DNA from: an uncultured Winogradskyella sp.
Lineage (GTDB): Bacteria; Bacteroidota; Bacteroidia; Flavobacteriales; Flavobacteriaceae
Assembly (NCBI RefSeq): GCF_947498005.1
Contig: NZ_CANMIW010000007.1
Span: 124,001-188,000 of the forward strand
Direction: 5' to 3'
DNA length: 64,000 bases
Shown in pieces: positions 25,036 through 34,895 of the stretch. The position numbers and the translations under genes were made by a program. Numbering within the stretch: the first letter of the stretch is position 1; every line of letters starts with the position of its first letter. The notes under the pieces are model-generated. The model made no database searches. It was not told the origin of the DNA and saw nothing but the letters and a program-made list of their open reading frames with translations.

Positions 25036-27730
25036 AAATTTAAATAACAATTTATTTTATTTGTCAATCCTACTTATTAAAGTAGGGTTTTCTTCTATGA
25101 TTAATGCTCAAGAAATCCAAGTTACAGGCAAAGTAACTGACTCATCTCAAAACCAACTTCCCTATGCTAATATCCTTGCTGTACCAAATACCGAGAATCA
25201 GGAAATAAGATTTGCCATTACAGAAAAAGACGGCAGCTATAAATTAAGCTTAGTAAAAAATATTTCTTACGACATAACAGTTAGTTATTTGGGCTATAAA
25301 CCCAATATTCATTCCTTAATTTCAATCAACCAGGATTTAATTAAAAATTTTGTTTTAATCGAAAAACCAAACCAATTGGATGAGGTTACTATCAATTATA
25401 TACCACCAGTTGTAGTAAAAACAGATACTACTACCTATGATATAACAAAATTTGTAACTGGCGAAGAACGTAAACTACGAGATGCCTTAAAAAAATTACC
25501 TGGTGTAGAAGTAGATAGGGAAGGTAATGTAATGGTACAGGGTAAAAAAGTAACCAAAGTCTTAGTAGAAAATAAAACCTTTTTTACTGGCAACAGTAAA
25601 CTCGCTGTAAATAATATACCTGCAGATGCTGTAGAAAAAGTAGAGGTCTTAGACAACTATAATGAGGTTGCCATGCTTAAAGGTTTGCAAAACTCTGAGG
25701 ATATGGCAATGAATATATTACTAAAAGAAGATAAAAAGAAGTTTGTGTTTGGCGATATTGAGGTTGGTGCTGGTATTAAGGAACGTTACCTTGTGCATCC
25801 TAATCTTTTTTATTATAGCCCAAAAACGAATCTAAACTTTATTGGAGACTTAAATAACCAAGGTATAAAAAGCTTTAGTTTCAGTGATTACTTAGAGTTT
25901 GAAGGAGGTTTTGGCAAACTCTTAGATGATGCTGGTAGTTATTTTAGTCTTTTTAATAGTGATTTTGCGCAATACCTCAACAACCAAGATTTTACAGATA
26001 ATATTAACCAATTTGGCGCTTTAAATATTAGGCAGTCGGTTTCTAAACATACAGATGTTAGTGGGTATTTAATTACCTCTAACTCTAAAACCCAAACAGT
26101 TAGTAACACTTTAAATACTTACCAAAATATTAGCGACCCTTTTACAGAAGACAGAACGGTTACTAACAACCTAAACAACTTTTTTACCATTGGTAAACTA
26201 ACCATAGATTATGACCCAAGTTATAAAGAAGACTTTGCGTATAATGCTTTTGTGAAAGTGACCAATAATGATAGTTATGGCTTAATAAATACTATAAGCT
26301 TAGATGATACTAATAATATTACTACACTAACTGATGTCACCTCTTTTAATCTAAAACAAAATATAAGTTATAGCCGTAAACTATCAAAAGTACATACTGC
26401 TACTTTAGAAGCTACTTATAATTTTCAGAATGACAAACCATTAACAGAATGGCTGACTAATCAGCAAATATTGCAAGGTTTAATTCCTTTAGAAGATGAA
26501 GATGTGTTTAATATTCTTCAAACTAAAAAATCAACGTCGCACAATTTTAATGCCATTGTTAAAGATTATTGGGTGCTTAATAACTTTAATCATCTATACA
26601 CAAGTGTTGGTGTTAATTTATCTTTTAATGATTTCTACAATAAAGACGTACAGTTACTAAATGATGGCACTAGCAATGATTTTAGCTCTGCTGGTTTTGG
26701 GAATGATTTCATATATAGTTTTGCTGATACGTATTTAGGCTTAGAATATAAATTTCAAATTGGTAATGCTACTTTTAAACCTGCGCTATTTTATCATGGT
26801 TATCTATGGCGTACACAACAGTTTGAGAATGCAGAAACATTTTCTAAAAATCTACTTTTACCACAATTTACAACCAAAGTAGATTTTAATAATAGTGAGA
26901 AACTAAATTTTAGGTATAAACTAAATGCGCGTTTTCCTGGTATTAACCAATTAGCTAATAATTTTCTATTATCTAGTTTTAATAGCGTTTACAAAGGGAA
27001 TAGCGACTTAGAAAATCAATTGTATCATTCCGCAACCCTTAGTTACTATAAATTTAGTTTATTTAGAAACTTAAATTTTAACCTTAATACTAGTTTTAAC
27101 AAACGTACAAAAAGCATAAAAACAGTTACAGAACTCAATGGTATAGAATCCTTTAATACAGCAATTATGTTTAATCAACCAGAACATAATTGGACCGTTA
27201 GTGGACGTGTTTCAAAAAAGATAAAAAAAATACGTTATAACTTGAGTGGTCGTTATAGTTATAATGATGTTTATCAAATCTTAAATGAGGACACCAATCT
27301 TAATATTTCAAAATCTATATCCTCAACAGTTGGTATTGAAACTTTTTTTAAAAATCATCCCAATATAGAAATTAATTACACTAAAGATTTCAGTAATTAT
27401 AAAGCTTCTAACAACACGTCTAAGTTTGAAAACGACAAATTAGAAATCATTCTAGAATACGATTTTTTACAAGACTTTATCTTTAAGGCAGACTACACCT
27501 TTGATAATTACAACAATAAAAATCAAAGTATTAACAACACTTTTGATACTGCAAATGCATCCCTATTTTACCAAAAAGAAGATAGCCCTTGGGGTTTTGA
27601 GATTAATGGGACTAATTTATTTGATGTAACATTTAAACAACAAAATTCATTTAATTCTTATCTTATAAGTGATAACAAAACATTTGTATTACCTAGAATT
27701 TTGATGTTTAAGATTAGTTATAATCTTTAG
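25025..27730 (+). CDS. TonB-dependent receptor-like outer-membrane protein (CarboxypepD_reg, OMP barrel)
   Basis: Outer-membrane protein of 901 residues. The start is a TTG that overlaps the GLPGLI gene; no ATG lies before the signal-like segment (LFYLSILLIKVGFSS ... INAQ). A CarboxypepD_reg-like domain (about 30-110) is followed by a plug-like region with EERKLRDALKKLPGVEVDRE and AVEKVEVLDNYNEVAMLKGL, and then a large barrel of the OMP_b-brl_3 type. It lacks the classical RGF-type plug signature, so it may not import in the usual way. It is the last gene of the operon and ends at a repeat terminator. Confidence 0.85.
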   Translation: MIIKNLNNNLFYLSILLIKVGFSSMINAQEIQVTGKVTDSSQNQLPYANILAVPNTENQEIRFAITEKDGSYKLSLVKNISYDITVSYLGYKPNIHSLISINQDLIKNFVLIEKPNQLDEVTINYIPPVVVKTDTTTYDITKFVTGEERKLRDALKKLPGVEVDREGNVMVQGKKVTKVLVENKTFFTGNSKLAVNNIPADAVEKVEVLDNYNEVAMLKGLQNSEDMAMNILLKEDKKKFVFGDIEVGAGIKERYLVHPNLFYYSPKTNLNFIGDLNNQGIKSFSFSDYLEFEGGFGKLLDDAGSYFSLFNSDFAQYLNNQDFTDNINQFGALNIRQSVSKHTDVSGYLITSNSKTQTVSNTLNTYQNISDPFTEDRTVTNNLNNFFTIGKLTIDYDPSYKEDFAYNAFVKVTNNDSYGLINTISLDDTNNITTLTDVTSFNLKQNISYSRKLSKVHTATLEATYNFQNDKPLTEWLTNQQILQGLIPLEDEDVFNILQTKKSTSHNFNAIVKDYWVLNNFNHLYTSVGVNLSFNDFYNKDVQLLNDGTSNDFSSAGFGNDFIYSFADTYLGLEYKFQIGNATFKPALFYHGYLWRTQQFENAETFSKNLLLPQFTTKVDFNNSEKLNFRYKLNARFPGINQLANNFLLSSFNSVYKGNSDLENQLYHSATLSYYKFSLFRNLNFNLNTSFNKRTKSIKTVTELNGIESFNTAIMFNQPEHNWTVSGRVSKKIKKIRYNLSGRYSYNDVYQILNEDTNLNISKSISSTVGIETFFKNHPNIEINYTKDFSNYKASNNTSKFENDKLEIILEYDFLQDFIFKADYTFDNYNNKNQSINNTFDTANASLFYQKEDSPWGFEINGTNLFDVTFKQQNSFNSYLISDNKTFVLPRILMFKISYNL

Positions 27731-27760
27731 TGAGATGCTGAAAACAAGTTCAGCATGACA
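27731..27760. repeat. Dispersed hairpin, probable bidirectional terminator
   Basis: TGAGATGCTGAA-AACAAG-TTCAGCATGACA: a perfect 8-base-pair stem (27735-27742 with 27749-27756). It lies between convergent genes. I recall the form GAGATxCTGAA...TTCAGxATGAC as a common dispersed repeat in Flavobacteriia, which I cannot verify here. Confidence 0.65.
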
Positions 27761-27774
27761 AAACATTCTTTTTA

Positions 27775-30012
27775 TTAAAACCAAAACCCAAGATTAAAAT
27801 ACCAATAGCCATTACCAGTTTCTGGTGAATAAGAATACTTCCCTTCTAATGGCCCAATAAATGTTTCGAGGGAATAGCCTAAAGCGTAACCTGTGTAATC
27901 TGGAGATGAGAAAAACTGACCTGTTTCAAACAAATCATCATCAATATTAGCAAAATTAGCTGCGCCAAGGATATGATGCCCTTTATGAAATTCGTAATCT
28001 AAGGTAAAAGTGGATTTTACAAAACTATTACCTATAATGGAGATAAAATCATAGCCATAAAATGAATAAAAGTTACTTATAAAATTGGCGCCATAACCTC
28101 CAAAGGCAAAATCTAAAGTATTCGTAGATTTATTTCCTATTTTAAATCCGCCATTAACTTCTGTTTTCAAGGCTAGTTTATCATTAAAACTAAAGGCATA
28201 TCCTAAATCTGCTTTAGCTATAGAAAACTCATTAAAGTCCTTATTAAAACCATAAGCATTTAAGTACAAATGAAAATTAGCATTAACATAAAATCCACTT
28301 TTTGGGAAATGCGCATTGTCATAATCATCATACAGCAAATTACCATAAACACTAAAGTAGTTTGTGTTATCAAAAGTTATCCTGTCGGATTGATCATCTT
28401 CCGTAATAGTTTCAGATGTAATTTTAAAACGACGATGCTCTCCTCCTAAACGTAAAGCAAAATCTTTCTGAAAAATAGTTTGTAAAAACAATTGGTTTGT
28501 AAAATCTGACGCTCTAGCATCTAATTTATTTACCCCTTCTAATAATGGCGAATCTTCATCTAGAGCTAAAGATGGACTAATGCTCTTACGAAATTGGTTA
28601 TAACGCGATTTTGCTCCTAAACTTATATAATATCCTTTATCTATAAAGTAATCGAAATTATACCTCGAATTATCGCCTAGAATAATATCCAAAGAAGCAA
28701 TATCATTACTAAACAGCAACTTTTTCTTTGTTAAGTTGGCCAATATGGCACTTTTGTAAAGTTCATCGAAATGTATACCTAATCGGAGAAAGGTAGATGT
28801 TTCCGACTCTATTACTTTCCCTGCGAAATTATACTCGCCTTCATTTTCTGTTGGCTCTAAATGATATCTAAATGTATCAAAATTATTTGTAGCAATAAGA
28901 CTGTTTATACCATCCTTAAAATCTTTATAACTTATTTTCTCATTACCTTTTAATTTTAGTTTTCCAATTAAATAAGATCTTGTATAACGTTCATTACCGT
29001 CTAAACTAACCTTATTTATTTTAAGACTATCCAATACAGTTAATTCTTTATACTCTCTAGTTTTTACCTGTTGTCTTTTTACTTCTTCTAGTTTTAAAAG
29101 CTGAACTCTTGCCGCTGCCTCTCCATTACTTATTATATTTTCGCCTTCATTAAATGAAATTACGGAGTAATTAGTAATATCTGGTTTAACAATAACATCT
29201 GCTAACTTCGATTTAGTTCTCATAGCATTAATGGTTCTAAAATTACTAATCTGAAATAAAATATCTGGAGCTGATTTTAATAATTTCCGATCCTTTAAAC
29301 CGTCTTGCACGTCAACTCCAATAATTATATCCATGCCTTTTGCACGTAATTCTTCAACTGGAAAATTATTTGTTACACCTCCATCCACAAGAATCCTATC
29401 GTCAATTATAACGGGCTGAAACAAGGATGGTAATGCTGCACTAGCTGAGACTGCTTCTGCCAGTTTGCCTCTTTCTAGAACAAGAGATTCACCTGTTTCT
29501 ATATCTGTAGCAATACAAAAAAATGGAATTGGTAATTTGCTAAAATCCTCAGTAGAATCAACAGGAAGCATTAAATGATACAAAAGATTATACACATTTT
29601 GACCACGAGATAATGCAGACGGCAGACTAATTTTAAAATTATCAAATGGCAAGGTTACTGCATATTTCTCAGCATTTTCTCTCTCATAGAATGATTTAGA
29701 TCCTCTAGGAAATGAGTCATTAATTAGCTCATCAAAATTTTGAGCCTCAAACATTACTTCTAATTGCTTACCAGAATATCCCGACGCATACAATGAGCCA
29801 ATAATGGCTCCCATACTTGTACCTGCAACGTAATCTACTTTTATACCTAAGCTATCAATAACCTTTAAAACACCAATATGTGCAAAACCTTTAGCTCCTC
29901 CTCCACTTAACACCAAACCTACTTTGGGTTCTTTTTTAACTATAGAATCCTGAGCTTTTACATTTAAAAAAGCCGTAAGTAATATGAATAATATAAGGTA
30001 TTTTATTTTCAT
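27775..30012 (-). CDS. Patatin-like phospholipase fused to an outer-membrane barrel (PlpD-like)
   Basis: Protein of 745 residues. After the signal MKIKYLILFILLTAFLNVKA comes a patatin domain (about 30-300): oxyanion-hole SGGGAKG at 36-42, nucleophile S66 in GTSMG and the catalytic Asp D210 in LVDGGVTNNFPV. A POTRA-like linker (about 320-390, INKVSLDGNERYTRSYL) leads to a C-terminal 16-strand-type surface-antigen barrel ending YWYFNLGFWF. This order matches type Vd autotransporters (PlpD), which place a lipase at or beyond the outer membrane. It ends next to the convergent receptor gene. Catalytic residues look intact. Confidence 0.92.
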   Translation of the reverse strand: MKIKYLILFILLTAFLNVKAQDSIVKKEPKVGLVLSGGGAKGFAHIGVLKVIDSLGIKVDYVAGTSMGAIIGSLYASGYSGKQLEVMFEAQNFDELINDSFPRGSKSFYERENAEKYAVTLPFDNFKISLPSALSRGQNVYNLLYHLMLPVDSTEDFSKLPIPFFCIATDIETGESLVLERGKLAEAVSASAALPSLFQPVIIDDRILVDGGVTNNFPVEELRAKGMDIIIGVDVQDGLKDRKLLKSAPDILFQISNFRTINAMRTKSKLADVIVKPDITNYSVISFNEGENIISNGEAAARVQLLKLEEVKRQQVKTREYKELTVLDSLKINKVSLDGNERYTRSYLIGKLKLKGNEKISYKDFKDGINSLIATNNFDTFRYHLEPTENEGEYNFAGKVIESETSTFLRLGIHFDELYKSAILANLTKKKLLFSNDIASLDIILGDNSRYNFDYFIDKGYYISLGAKSRYNQFRKSISPSLALDEDSPLLEGVNKLDARASDFTNQLFLQTIFQKDFALRLGGEHRRFKITSETITEDDQSDRITFDNTNYFSVYGNLLYDDYDNAHFPKSGFYVNANFHLYLNAYGFNKDFNEFSIAKADLGYAFSFNDKLALKTEVNGGFKIGNKSTNTLDFAFGGYGANFISNFYSFYGYDFISIIGNSFVKSTFTLDYEFHKGHHILGAANFANIDDDLFETGQFFSSPDYTGYALGYSLETFIGPLEGKYSYSPETGNGYWYFNLGFWF

Positions 30013-30061
30013 TGATTATAAACCGATTGATTATTCACGGTAGCGTTTTACTAGTTACAAT

Positions 30062-31855
30062 TTATTCTTTATGGTAATAGTTATAAACTTTATTTGCGCG
30101 AGAAACGCCTACAATGGACTCTAACTCGTCTACTTTTGCATTAGCGATACGCTTAACGGTTTTAAATTGCTTCATTAAATCTATAATGGTTTGCTCTCCT
30201 ATACCAGGTATGTTCTCCAACTCAGTTGTTAGCGCTCCTTTGCTTCTTCTATTTCTGTGATGTTCTATACCAAAACGATGCGCTTCGTTTCTTAATTGTT
30301 GAATTATTTTTAATGTTTCACTTTTCTTGTCTAAATACAATGGAATTGGATCATCTGGATAAAATAATTCTTCTAATCGTTTGGCTATACCAATAATAGC
30401 AATTTTACCTCGCAATCCTAAAACATCTAAACTTTTTAACGCTGATGATAATTGGCCTTTTCCTCCATCGATAATAATCAATTGTGGTAATGGCTGCTCT
30501 TCTTCAACTAAGCGTTTATAACGTCTATAAACAACTTCTTCCATAGACGCAAAATCATCTGGGCCTTCAACTGTTTTTATAATAAAGTTACGATAATCTT
30601 TTTTGCTTGGTTTTCCGTTTTTAAAAACCACACATGCAGCAACCGGATTTGTACCTTGTATATTAGAATTATCAAAACATTCGATATGTCTTGGCTCTTC
30701 AGACAAACGCAGATCTGCTTTCATTTGAGCCATTATTCTATTAGCGTGCCTATCTGGATCCACAAGTTTTACTTGCTTAAATTTATCCATCCTAAAATAT
30801 TTGGCATTTCTAAGCGATAAATCTAGGATACTTTTTTTATCGCCAAGTTTTGGGATTGTAACCTTTATATCATCTCCCAAATTAACTTTAAAAGGCACGT
30901 ATATTTCCTTAGATCTTGAATCAAAACGTTGTCTTATTTCTGTAATTGCCAACTCTAATAATTCTGCATCAGATTCTTGCAGTTTTTTCTTCAATTCTAG
31001 CGTATGAGACCTTATAATAGAGCCATAACTTAGCTGTAAAAAATTAACATATGCATACGTCTCATCGCTAACAATAGAGAATACATCTACATTACTAATT
31101 TTAGGATTTACAATAGTTGATTTGGCTTGGTAATTCTCTAGTACCTCAAGTTTTTCTTTTATTTTTTGAGCATCTTCAAACTGCATAGCTTCTGCATGAC
31201 GCCTCATTTGTATTTTAAATTGTTGTAAAGAATCTTTAAAATTTCCTTTTAAAATCTCTCTAATAGCAATGATATTTGCCTGATATTCTTCCTCAGTTTC
31301 ATAACCCTCACAAGCACCTTTGCAATTACCTAAATGATACTCTAAACATACTTTGTATTTGCCTGCTTCTATTTTTGCTTCAGATAAATCATAATTGCAA
31401 GTGCGTAGTTGATATAATCCTTTTATTAATCCTAAGAGTGTTTTTACCGTTTTCATGCTGGTATATGGTCCAAAATATTCTGATCCATCTTTTATAACAC
31501 GCCTAGTTGGAAAAACTCTTGGAAAACTTTCTTTCTTTATACAAATCCACGGATAAGATTTGTCATCTTTTAATAGAACATTATACTTTGGTCTATACTT
31601 TTTAATTAGATTATTCTCTAGAAGTAAAGCGTCATTTTCAGTCTCTACAACAATATGTTTTACTGACGCTATGTTTTTTACAAGAACACGTGTTTTACCA
31701 TAATCGTGGCGTTTATTAAAATAACTGCTTACACGCTTTTTTATATCTTTAGCCTTACCAACATATATTATGCGCTCATCTGCATCAAAATATTGATACA
31801 CACCAGGTTGATGAGGAAGGGTTTTAATTTGTATTTCTAAAGGAGAATCTGGCAT
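30062..31855 (-). CDS. uvrC: UvrABC system protein C
   Basis: Excision nuclease subunit of nucleotide excision repair, 597 residues. The GIY-YIG domain (PGVYQYFDADERIIYVGKAK) makes the 3' incision, then a UVR motif (about 195-235, QFEDAQKIKEKLEVLENY) binds UvrB, the RNase H-like half makes the 5' incision (HIECFDNSNIQGTNPVAACVVF) and a helix-hairpin-helix ends it (LENIPGIGEQTIIDLMKQF). The start MPDSPLEIQIKTLPHQPGVY is normal. It is the single gene of its unit, with a possible promoter at 31861-31896. Confidence 0.97.
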   Translation of the reverse strand: MPDSPLEIQIKTLPHQPGVYQYFDADERIIYVGKAKDIKKRVSSYFNKRHDYGKTRVLVKNIASVKHIVVETENDALLLENNLIKKYRPKYNVLLKDDKSYPWICIKKESFPRVFPTRRVIKDGSEYFGPYTSMKTVKTLLGLIKGLYQLRTCNYDLSEAKIEAGKYKVCLEYHLGNCKGACEGYETEEEYQANIIAIREILKGNFKDSLQQFKIQMRRHAEAMQFEDAQKIKEKLEVLENYQAKSTIVNPKISNVDVFSIVSDETYAYVNFLQLSYGSIIRSHTLELKKKLQESDAELLELAITEIRQRFDSRSKEIYVPFKVNLGDDIKVTIPKLGDKKSILDLSLRNAKYFRMDKFKQVKLVDPDRHANRIMAQMKADLRLSEEPRHIECFDNSNIQGTNPVAACVVFKNGKPSKKDYRNFIIKTVEGPDDFASMEEVVYRRYKRLVEEEQPLPQLIIIDGGKGQLSSALKSLDVLGLRGKIAIIGIAKRLEELFYPDDPIPLYLDKKSETLKIIQQLRNEAHRFGIEHHRNRRSKGALTTELENIPGIGEQTIIDLMKQFKTVKRIANAKVDELESIVGVSRANKVYNYYHKE

Positions 31856-31860
31856 ATAAC

Positions 31861-31896
31861 CAAAGGTAAATAAAACTTATAAGTTAAGAGTTACAA
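31861..31896 (-). promoter_or_regulatory. Possible promoter of uvrC
   Basis: On the minus strand TTG (31896-31894) precedes TACCTTTG (31868-31861), a perfect TAnnTTTG, by 25 bases, slightly longer than usual. The -7 box is only six bases before the annotated start codon, so a leaderless or near-leaderless transcript would result; low certainty. Confidence 0.4.
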
Positions 31897-31944
31897 GTAC
31901 TTAAAGTTATTATATCTTGCGCCTCTTTTTTATATAATTAAGTT

Positions 31945-32373
31945 ATGACAAAAAAAATCTTAGGACGTGTTGATAGAGTTAATTTTCCGGATTTACAGCT
32001 TAACAATATTGATATTAAAATAGATACTGGCGCATATACGTCTGCCATTCATTGCTCTAAAATCAGAGAAGTAGATGGTAAACTATATTGTATTTTTGAT
32101 AGTAATAGGCATCCAAACTTTAAAAGCGATGAAGTTGTTTTTAACACCTATACATATACGGATGTAAAAAGTAGTAATGGGCACAAAGAAAACCGATACA
32201 AAATTAAAACTACCGTTATATTCTTTGGAAAAACTTATAAGATTAACTTAACTTTAAGCACTAGAGACGATATGAAGTTTCCTGTTTTAATTGGTCGTCA
32301 ATTTTTAAAACTAAAATTTATGGTCGATGTTGATTTAGAAAACCAATCCTTTAAAAAATCCTTTATTAAATGA
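31945..32373 (+). CDS. Putative ATP-dependent zinc protease family protein (RimB-like)
   Basis: Protein of 142 residues of the family often annotated as ATP-dependent zinc protease, encoded with RimK enzymes. The segment [16 protein letters not shown] resembles the DTGA motif of retropepsin-like aspartic proteases, and [18 protein letters not shown] is the second family segment. No HEXXH motif is present, so the zinc-protease name may be historical. It overlaps rimK by 4 bases, which suggests that it acts on RimK products or partners. Proteolytic action here is inference from the fold. Confidence 0.82.
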   Translation: MTKKILGRVDRVNFPDLQLNNIDIKIDTGAYTSAIHCSKIREVDGKLYCIFDSNRHPNFKSDEVVFNTYTYTDVKSSNGHKENRYKIKTTVIFFGKTYKINLTLSTRDDMKFPVLIGRQFLKLKFMVDVDLENQSFKKSFIK

Positions 32374-33245
32374 ACATTGTAATTCTTTCTAGAAACCCTG
32401 AACTTTACTCGACAAGACGGCTTGTTGAAGAAGGCGAAAAAAGAGGTCATTCTATAGAAATAATAGACCCCTTAAAATGCGATATTATAATAGAAAAAGA
32501 AAAGCCAACTATTTATTATAGAGATAGATATCTCGATTATGTTGATGCCATTATTCCTAGAATTGGAGCTTCTGTAACGTTTTATGGTTGCGCTGTTGTA
32601 CGTCAATTTGAAGAAATGGGTGTATTTACCATTGCATCCTCTGAGGCTATTTTAAGATCTAGAGATAAACTAAAAAGTTTACAACGGCTAAGTAAAGCCG
32701 GAATTGGAATGCCAAAAACTGTTTTTACTAATTACTCTAGAGATGTAGAAGAGGTTATTGAGCATGTTGGCGGAACACCAGTAATTATTAAGTTACTAGA
32801 AGGTACACAAGGTCTTGGTGTTGTTTTAGCAGAAAGTAAAAACGCTGCTGAATCCGTTTTAGAGGCGTTTAATGGCTTACAAGCTAGAGTCATTGTACAA
32901 GAATTTATAAAAGAAGCTAAAGGCGCAGACTTAAGAGCTCTAGTTGTAGATGGCCAGGTTGTTGGCGCTATGAAACGCCAAGGTAAGGAAGGTGAATTTA
33001 GATCTAACTTGCATCGTGGTGGATCTGCTAATATTATAAAACTAGACCAAGACGAACTAAAGCTAGCGATGAATGCTGCGAAGGTTTTAAAACTCCCTGT
33101 TTGTGGTGTAGACATGCTACAATCTGCTCGTGGTCCTTTATTATTAGAAGTGAATTCCACACCAGGACTAGAAGGTATTGAAGGTGCAACACATAAAAAT
33201 ATTGCTAGAGCTATAATTACATTTATAGAACGTAGTAAAAACTAA
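32370..33245 (+). CDS. rimK: RimK-family ATP-grasp amino-acid ligase
   Basis: ATP-grasp ligase of 291 residues. In Escherichia coli RimK adds glutamate residues to ribosomal protein S6. The N-terminal domain contains [16 protein letters not shown], and the ATP-grasp domain shows [58 protein letters not shown] and [16 protein letters not shown], which holds the metal-binding Glu and Asn. Length and motifs are normal. It overlaps the RimB-like gene (ATGA overlap) and is followed after 20 bases by a deacylase gene, so all three form one cassette. Confidence 0.92.
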   Translation: MNIVILSRNPELYSTRRLVEEGEKRGHSIEIIDPLKCDIIIEKEKPTIYYRDRYLDYVDAIIPRIGASVTFYGCAVVRQFEEMGVFTIASSEAILRSRDKLKSLQRLSKAGIGMPKTVFTNYSRDVEEVIEHVGGTPVIIKLLEGTQGLGVVLAESKNAAESVLEAFNGLQARVIVQEFIKEAKGADLRALVVDGQVVGAMKRQGKEGEFRSNLHRGGSANIIKLDQDELKLAMNAAKVLKLPVCGVDMLQSARGPLLLEVNSTPGLEGIEGATHKNIARAIITFIERSKN

Positions 33246-33265
33246 AATTTTACCAATAATTAAAT

Positions 33266-34234
33266 ATGAGCCAAAAAGACATACTTCATATATTAGGTAA
33301 AGAAGTGGCATTAGGCGAAAGCGCTCAAGTGAGTTTTAATGTCGCAAAACTGCATACGCAGAATACTATTGATGTTCCTGTAATTATTGAACGGTCTAAA
33401 AAACCAGGACCTACTGTTTTAATTACAGCTGGTATTCATGGTGACGAAGTGAATGGTGTAGAAATAGTACGTCAAATTATTTCTAAAGGTATTAACAAAC
33501 CAAAAAGAGGTACAATAATCTGTGTGCCTGTGATTAATGTTTTTGGATTTTTAAATATGAATCGTGAATTTCCCGATGGTCGTGATCTCAATCGTGTTTT
33601 TCCAGGAATTAAAGGTGGTTCTTTAGCGAGCAGAGTTGCTTTTAAATTGGTAACGGAAATTTTGCCTCATGCAGATTTAGTAATGGACTTTCATACTGGT
33701 GGTGCAGATCGCTTTAATGCGGCACAAATTAGAATCATAAAAGACGAAAAAACTTTAGATGAACTGGCTAAAATTTTTGGCGCTCCCTTTATTTATTACT
33801 CTAAAAACCTAAGTAAATCTTTTAGAAACACCTGTCACAAATTAGGAATCCCTATTTTATTATTTGAAGGCGGAAAATCTTTTAATATAGACAATACTAT
33901 CACTAACACTGGTGTAAATGGCGTTAAACGTGTTTTACATCATCTTGAAATGCTTAGCAGTAAATTTAAAGTTTCGCCACCTAAACAAACTTGCATTCAT
34001 CTGTTAGAAAGCAAATGGATAAGAGCAAAATATTCTGGCATGTTTAAAGCTACAGTTGCTATTAATTCTGAAGTTAAAAAAGGGGATGACTTAGGCAATA
34101 TTACAGATCCTTATGGTAGTTTTAACCATTTTGTGAAAGCGCCAAATGATGGCTATGTTTTTAATATTAATGAATCACCTATCATCTATCAAGGCGATGC
34201 TATTTTTCATATTTCTACAAAAGTAAAAAAGTGA
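33266..34234 (+). CDS. Succinylglutamate desuccinylase/aspartoacylase family zinc deacylase
   Basis: Zinc-dependent amidohydrolase of the M14/AstE-AspA family, 322 residues. Zinc ligands are visible in GIHGDEVNGVEIV (His and Glu) and DFHTGG (His). The C-terminal part (VKKGDDLGNITDPYGSF) is the usual all-beta tail. It follows the RimB-like protease and RimK, and I infer from the order that it removes or processes an acyl or amino-acid group that RimK acts on; the substrate is not known. Its stop overlaps the start of the 5-FCL gene by 4 bases. Confidence 0.87.
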   Translation: MSQKDILHILGKEVALGESAQVSFNVAKLHTQNTIDVPVIIERSKKPGPTVLITAGIHGDEVNGVEIVRQIISKGINKPKRGTIICVPVINVFGFLNMNREFPDGRDLNRVFPGIKGGSLASRVAFKLVTEILPHADLVMDFHTGGADRFNAAQIRIIKDEKTLDELAKIFGAPFIYYSKNLSKSFRNTCHKLGIPILLFEGGKSFNIDNTITNTGVNGVKRVLHHLEMLSSKFKVSPPKQTCIHLLESKWIRAKYSGMFKATVAINSEVKKGDDLGNITDPYGSFNHFVKAPNDGYVFNINESPIIYQGDAIFHISTKVKK

Positions 34235-34794
34235 CTAAAAAACAATTAAGACTAAAGTATAAAGCATTACGGCAATCACTTACAGAATCTGAGATTGATG
34301 AGCATAGCATAGCTATAGCCAATCGGTTATTAAATTTAGACATATGGAATAAATCATTCTACCATATATTTTTAACTATTGAAGAACAAAAGGAAATTAA
34401 CACTGATTTTATCCTCAATATATTGGCTGGTAAAGACAAGCATATTATTATCTCAAAAAGTAATTTTGAAGATTACAGTATGTCTCACTACTTACTAACT
34501 GATAGCACAACTATTAAAAAAAACAGTTATAATATTCCAGAACCTGTAGATGGCATTTCTATTGCTTCAAACCAATTACAAGTTGTTTTTATTCCACTTT
34601 TAGCTTTTGATGAGATTGGAAACAGAATTGGCTATGGTAAAGGATTTTACGACCGTTTTTTAAATCAATGTCAACCAGAAACTTTAAAAATTGGACTGTC
34701 CTTCTTTGAAGTAGAAACCGAAATTTTCAATAGTTCCACAGATGATGTTGCACTAGATTTCTGCATAACACCCAATAAAATTTACAAATTTTAA
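34231..34794 (+). CDS. 5-formyltetrahydrofolate cyclo-ligase
   Basis: Folate enzyme (MTHFS/YgfA) of 187 residues that uses ATP to convert 5-formyl-THF to 5,10-methenyl-THF. The start is GTG overlapping the previous TGA stop by 4 bases. Family motifs are KKQLRLKYKALRQSL at the start (substrate-binding basic residues), VVFIPLLAFDEIGNRIGYGK, and GFYDRFL, the conserved ATP-binding segment. It appears to be at the end of the RimB-rimK-deacylase unit, but the pathway link is not obvious and may be simple co-location. Confidence 0.9.
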   Translation: MTKKQLRLKYKALRQSLTESEIDEHSIAIANRLLNLDIWNKSFYHIFLTIEEQKEINTDFILNILAGKDKHIIISKSNFEDYSMSHYLLTDSTTIKKNSYNIPEPVDGISIASNQLQVVFIPLLAFDEIGNRIGYGKGFYDRFLNQCQPETLKIGLSFFEVETEIFNSSTDDVALDFCITPNKIYKF

Positions 34795-34895
34795 CATATT
34801 TTTTATCGTCGAAATGCACTTTAATTAGATTAAGTGTAAAATTGTTGTATATTGCAATACGAAAAAATACATTTCTTTAAAATTTAAGTTGTAGA

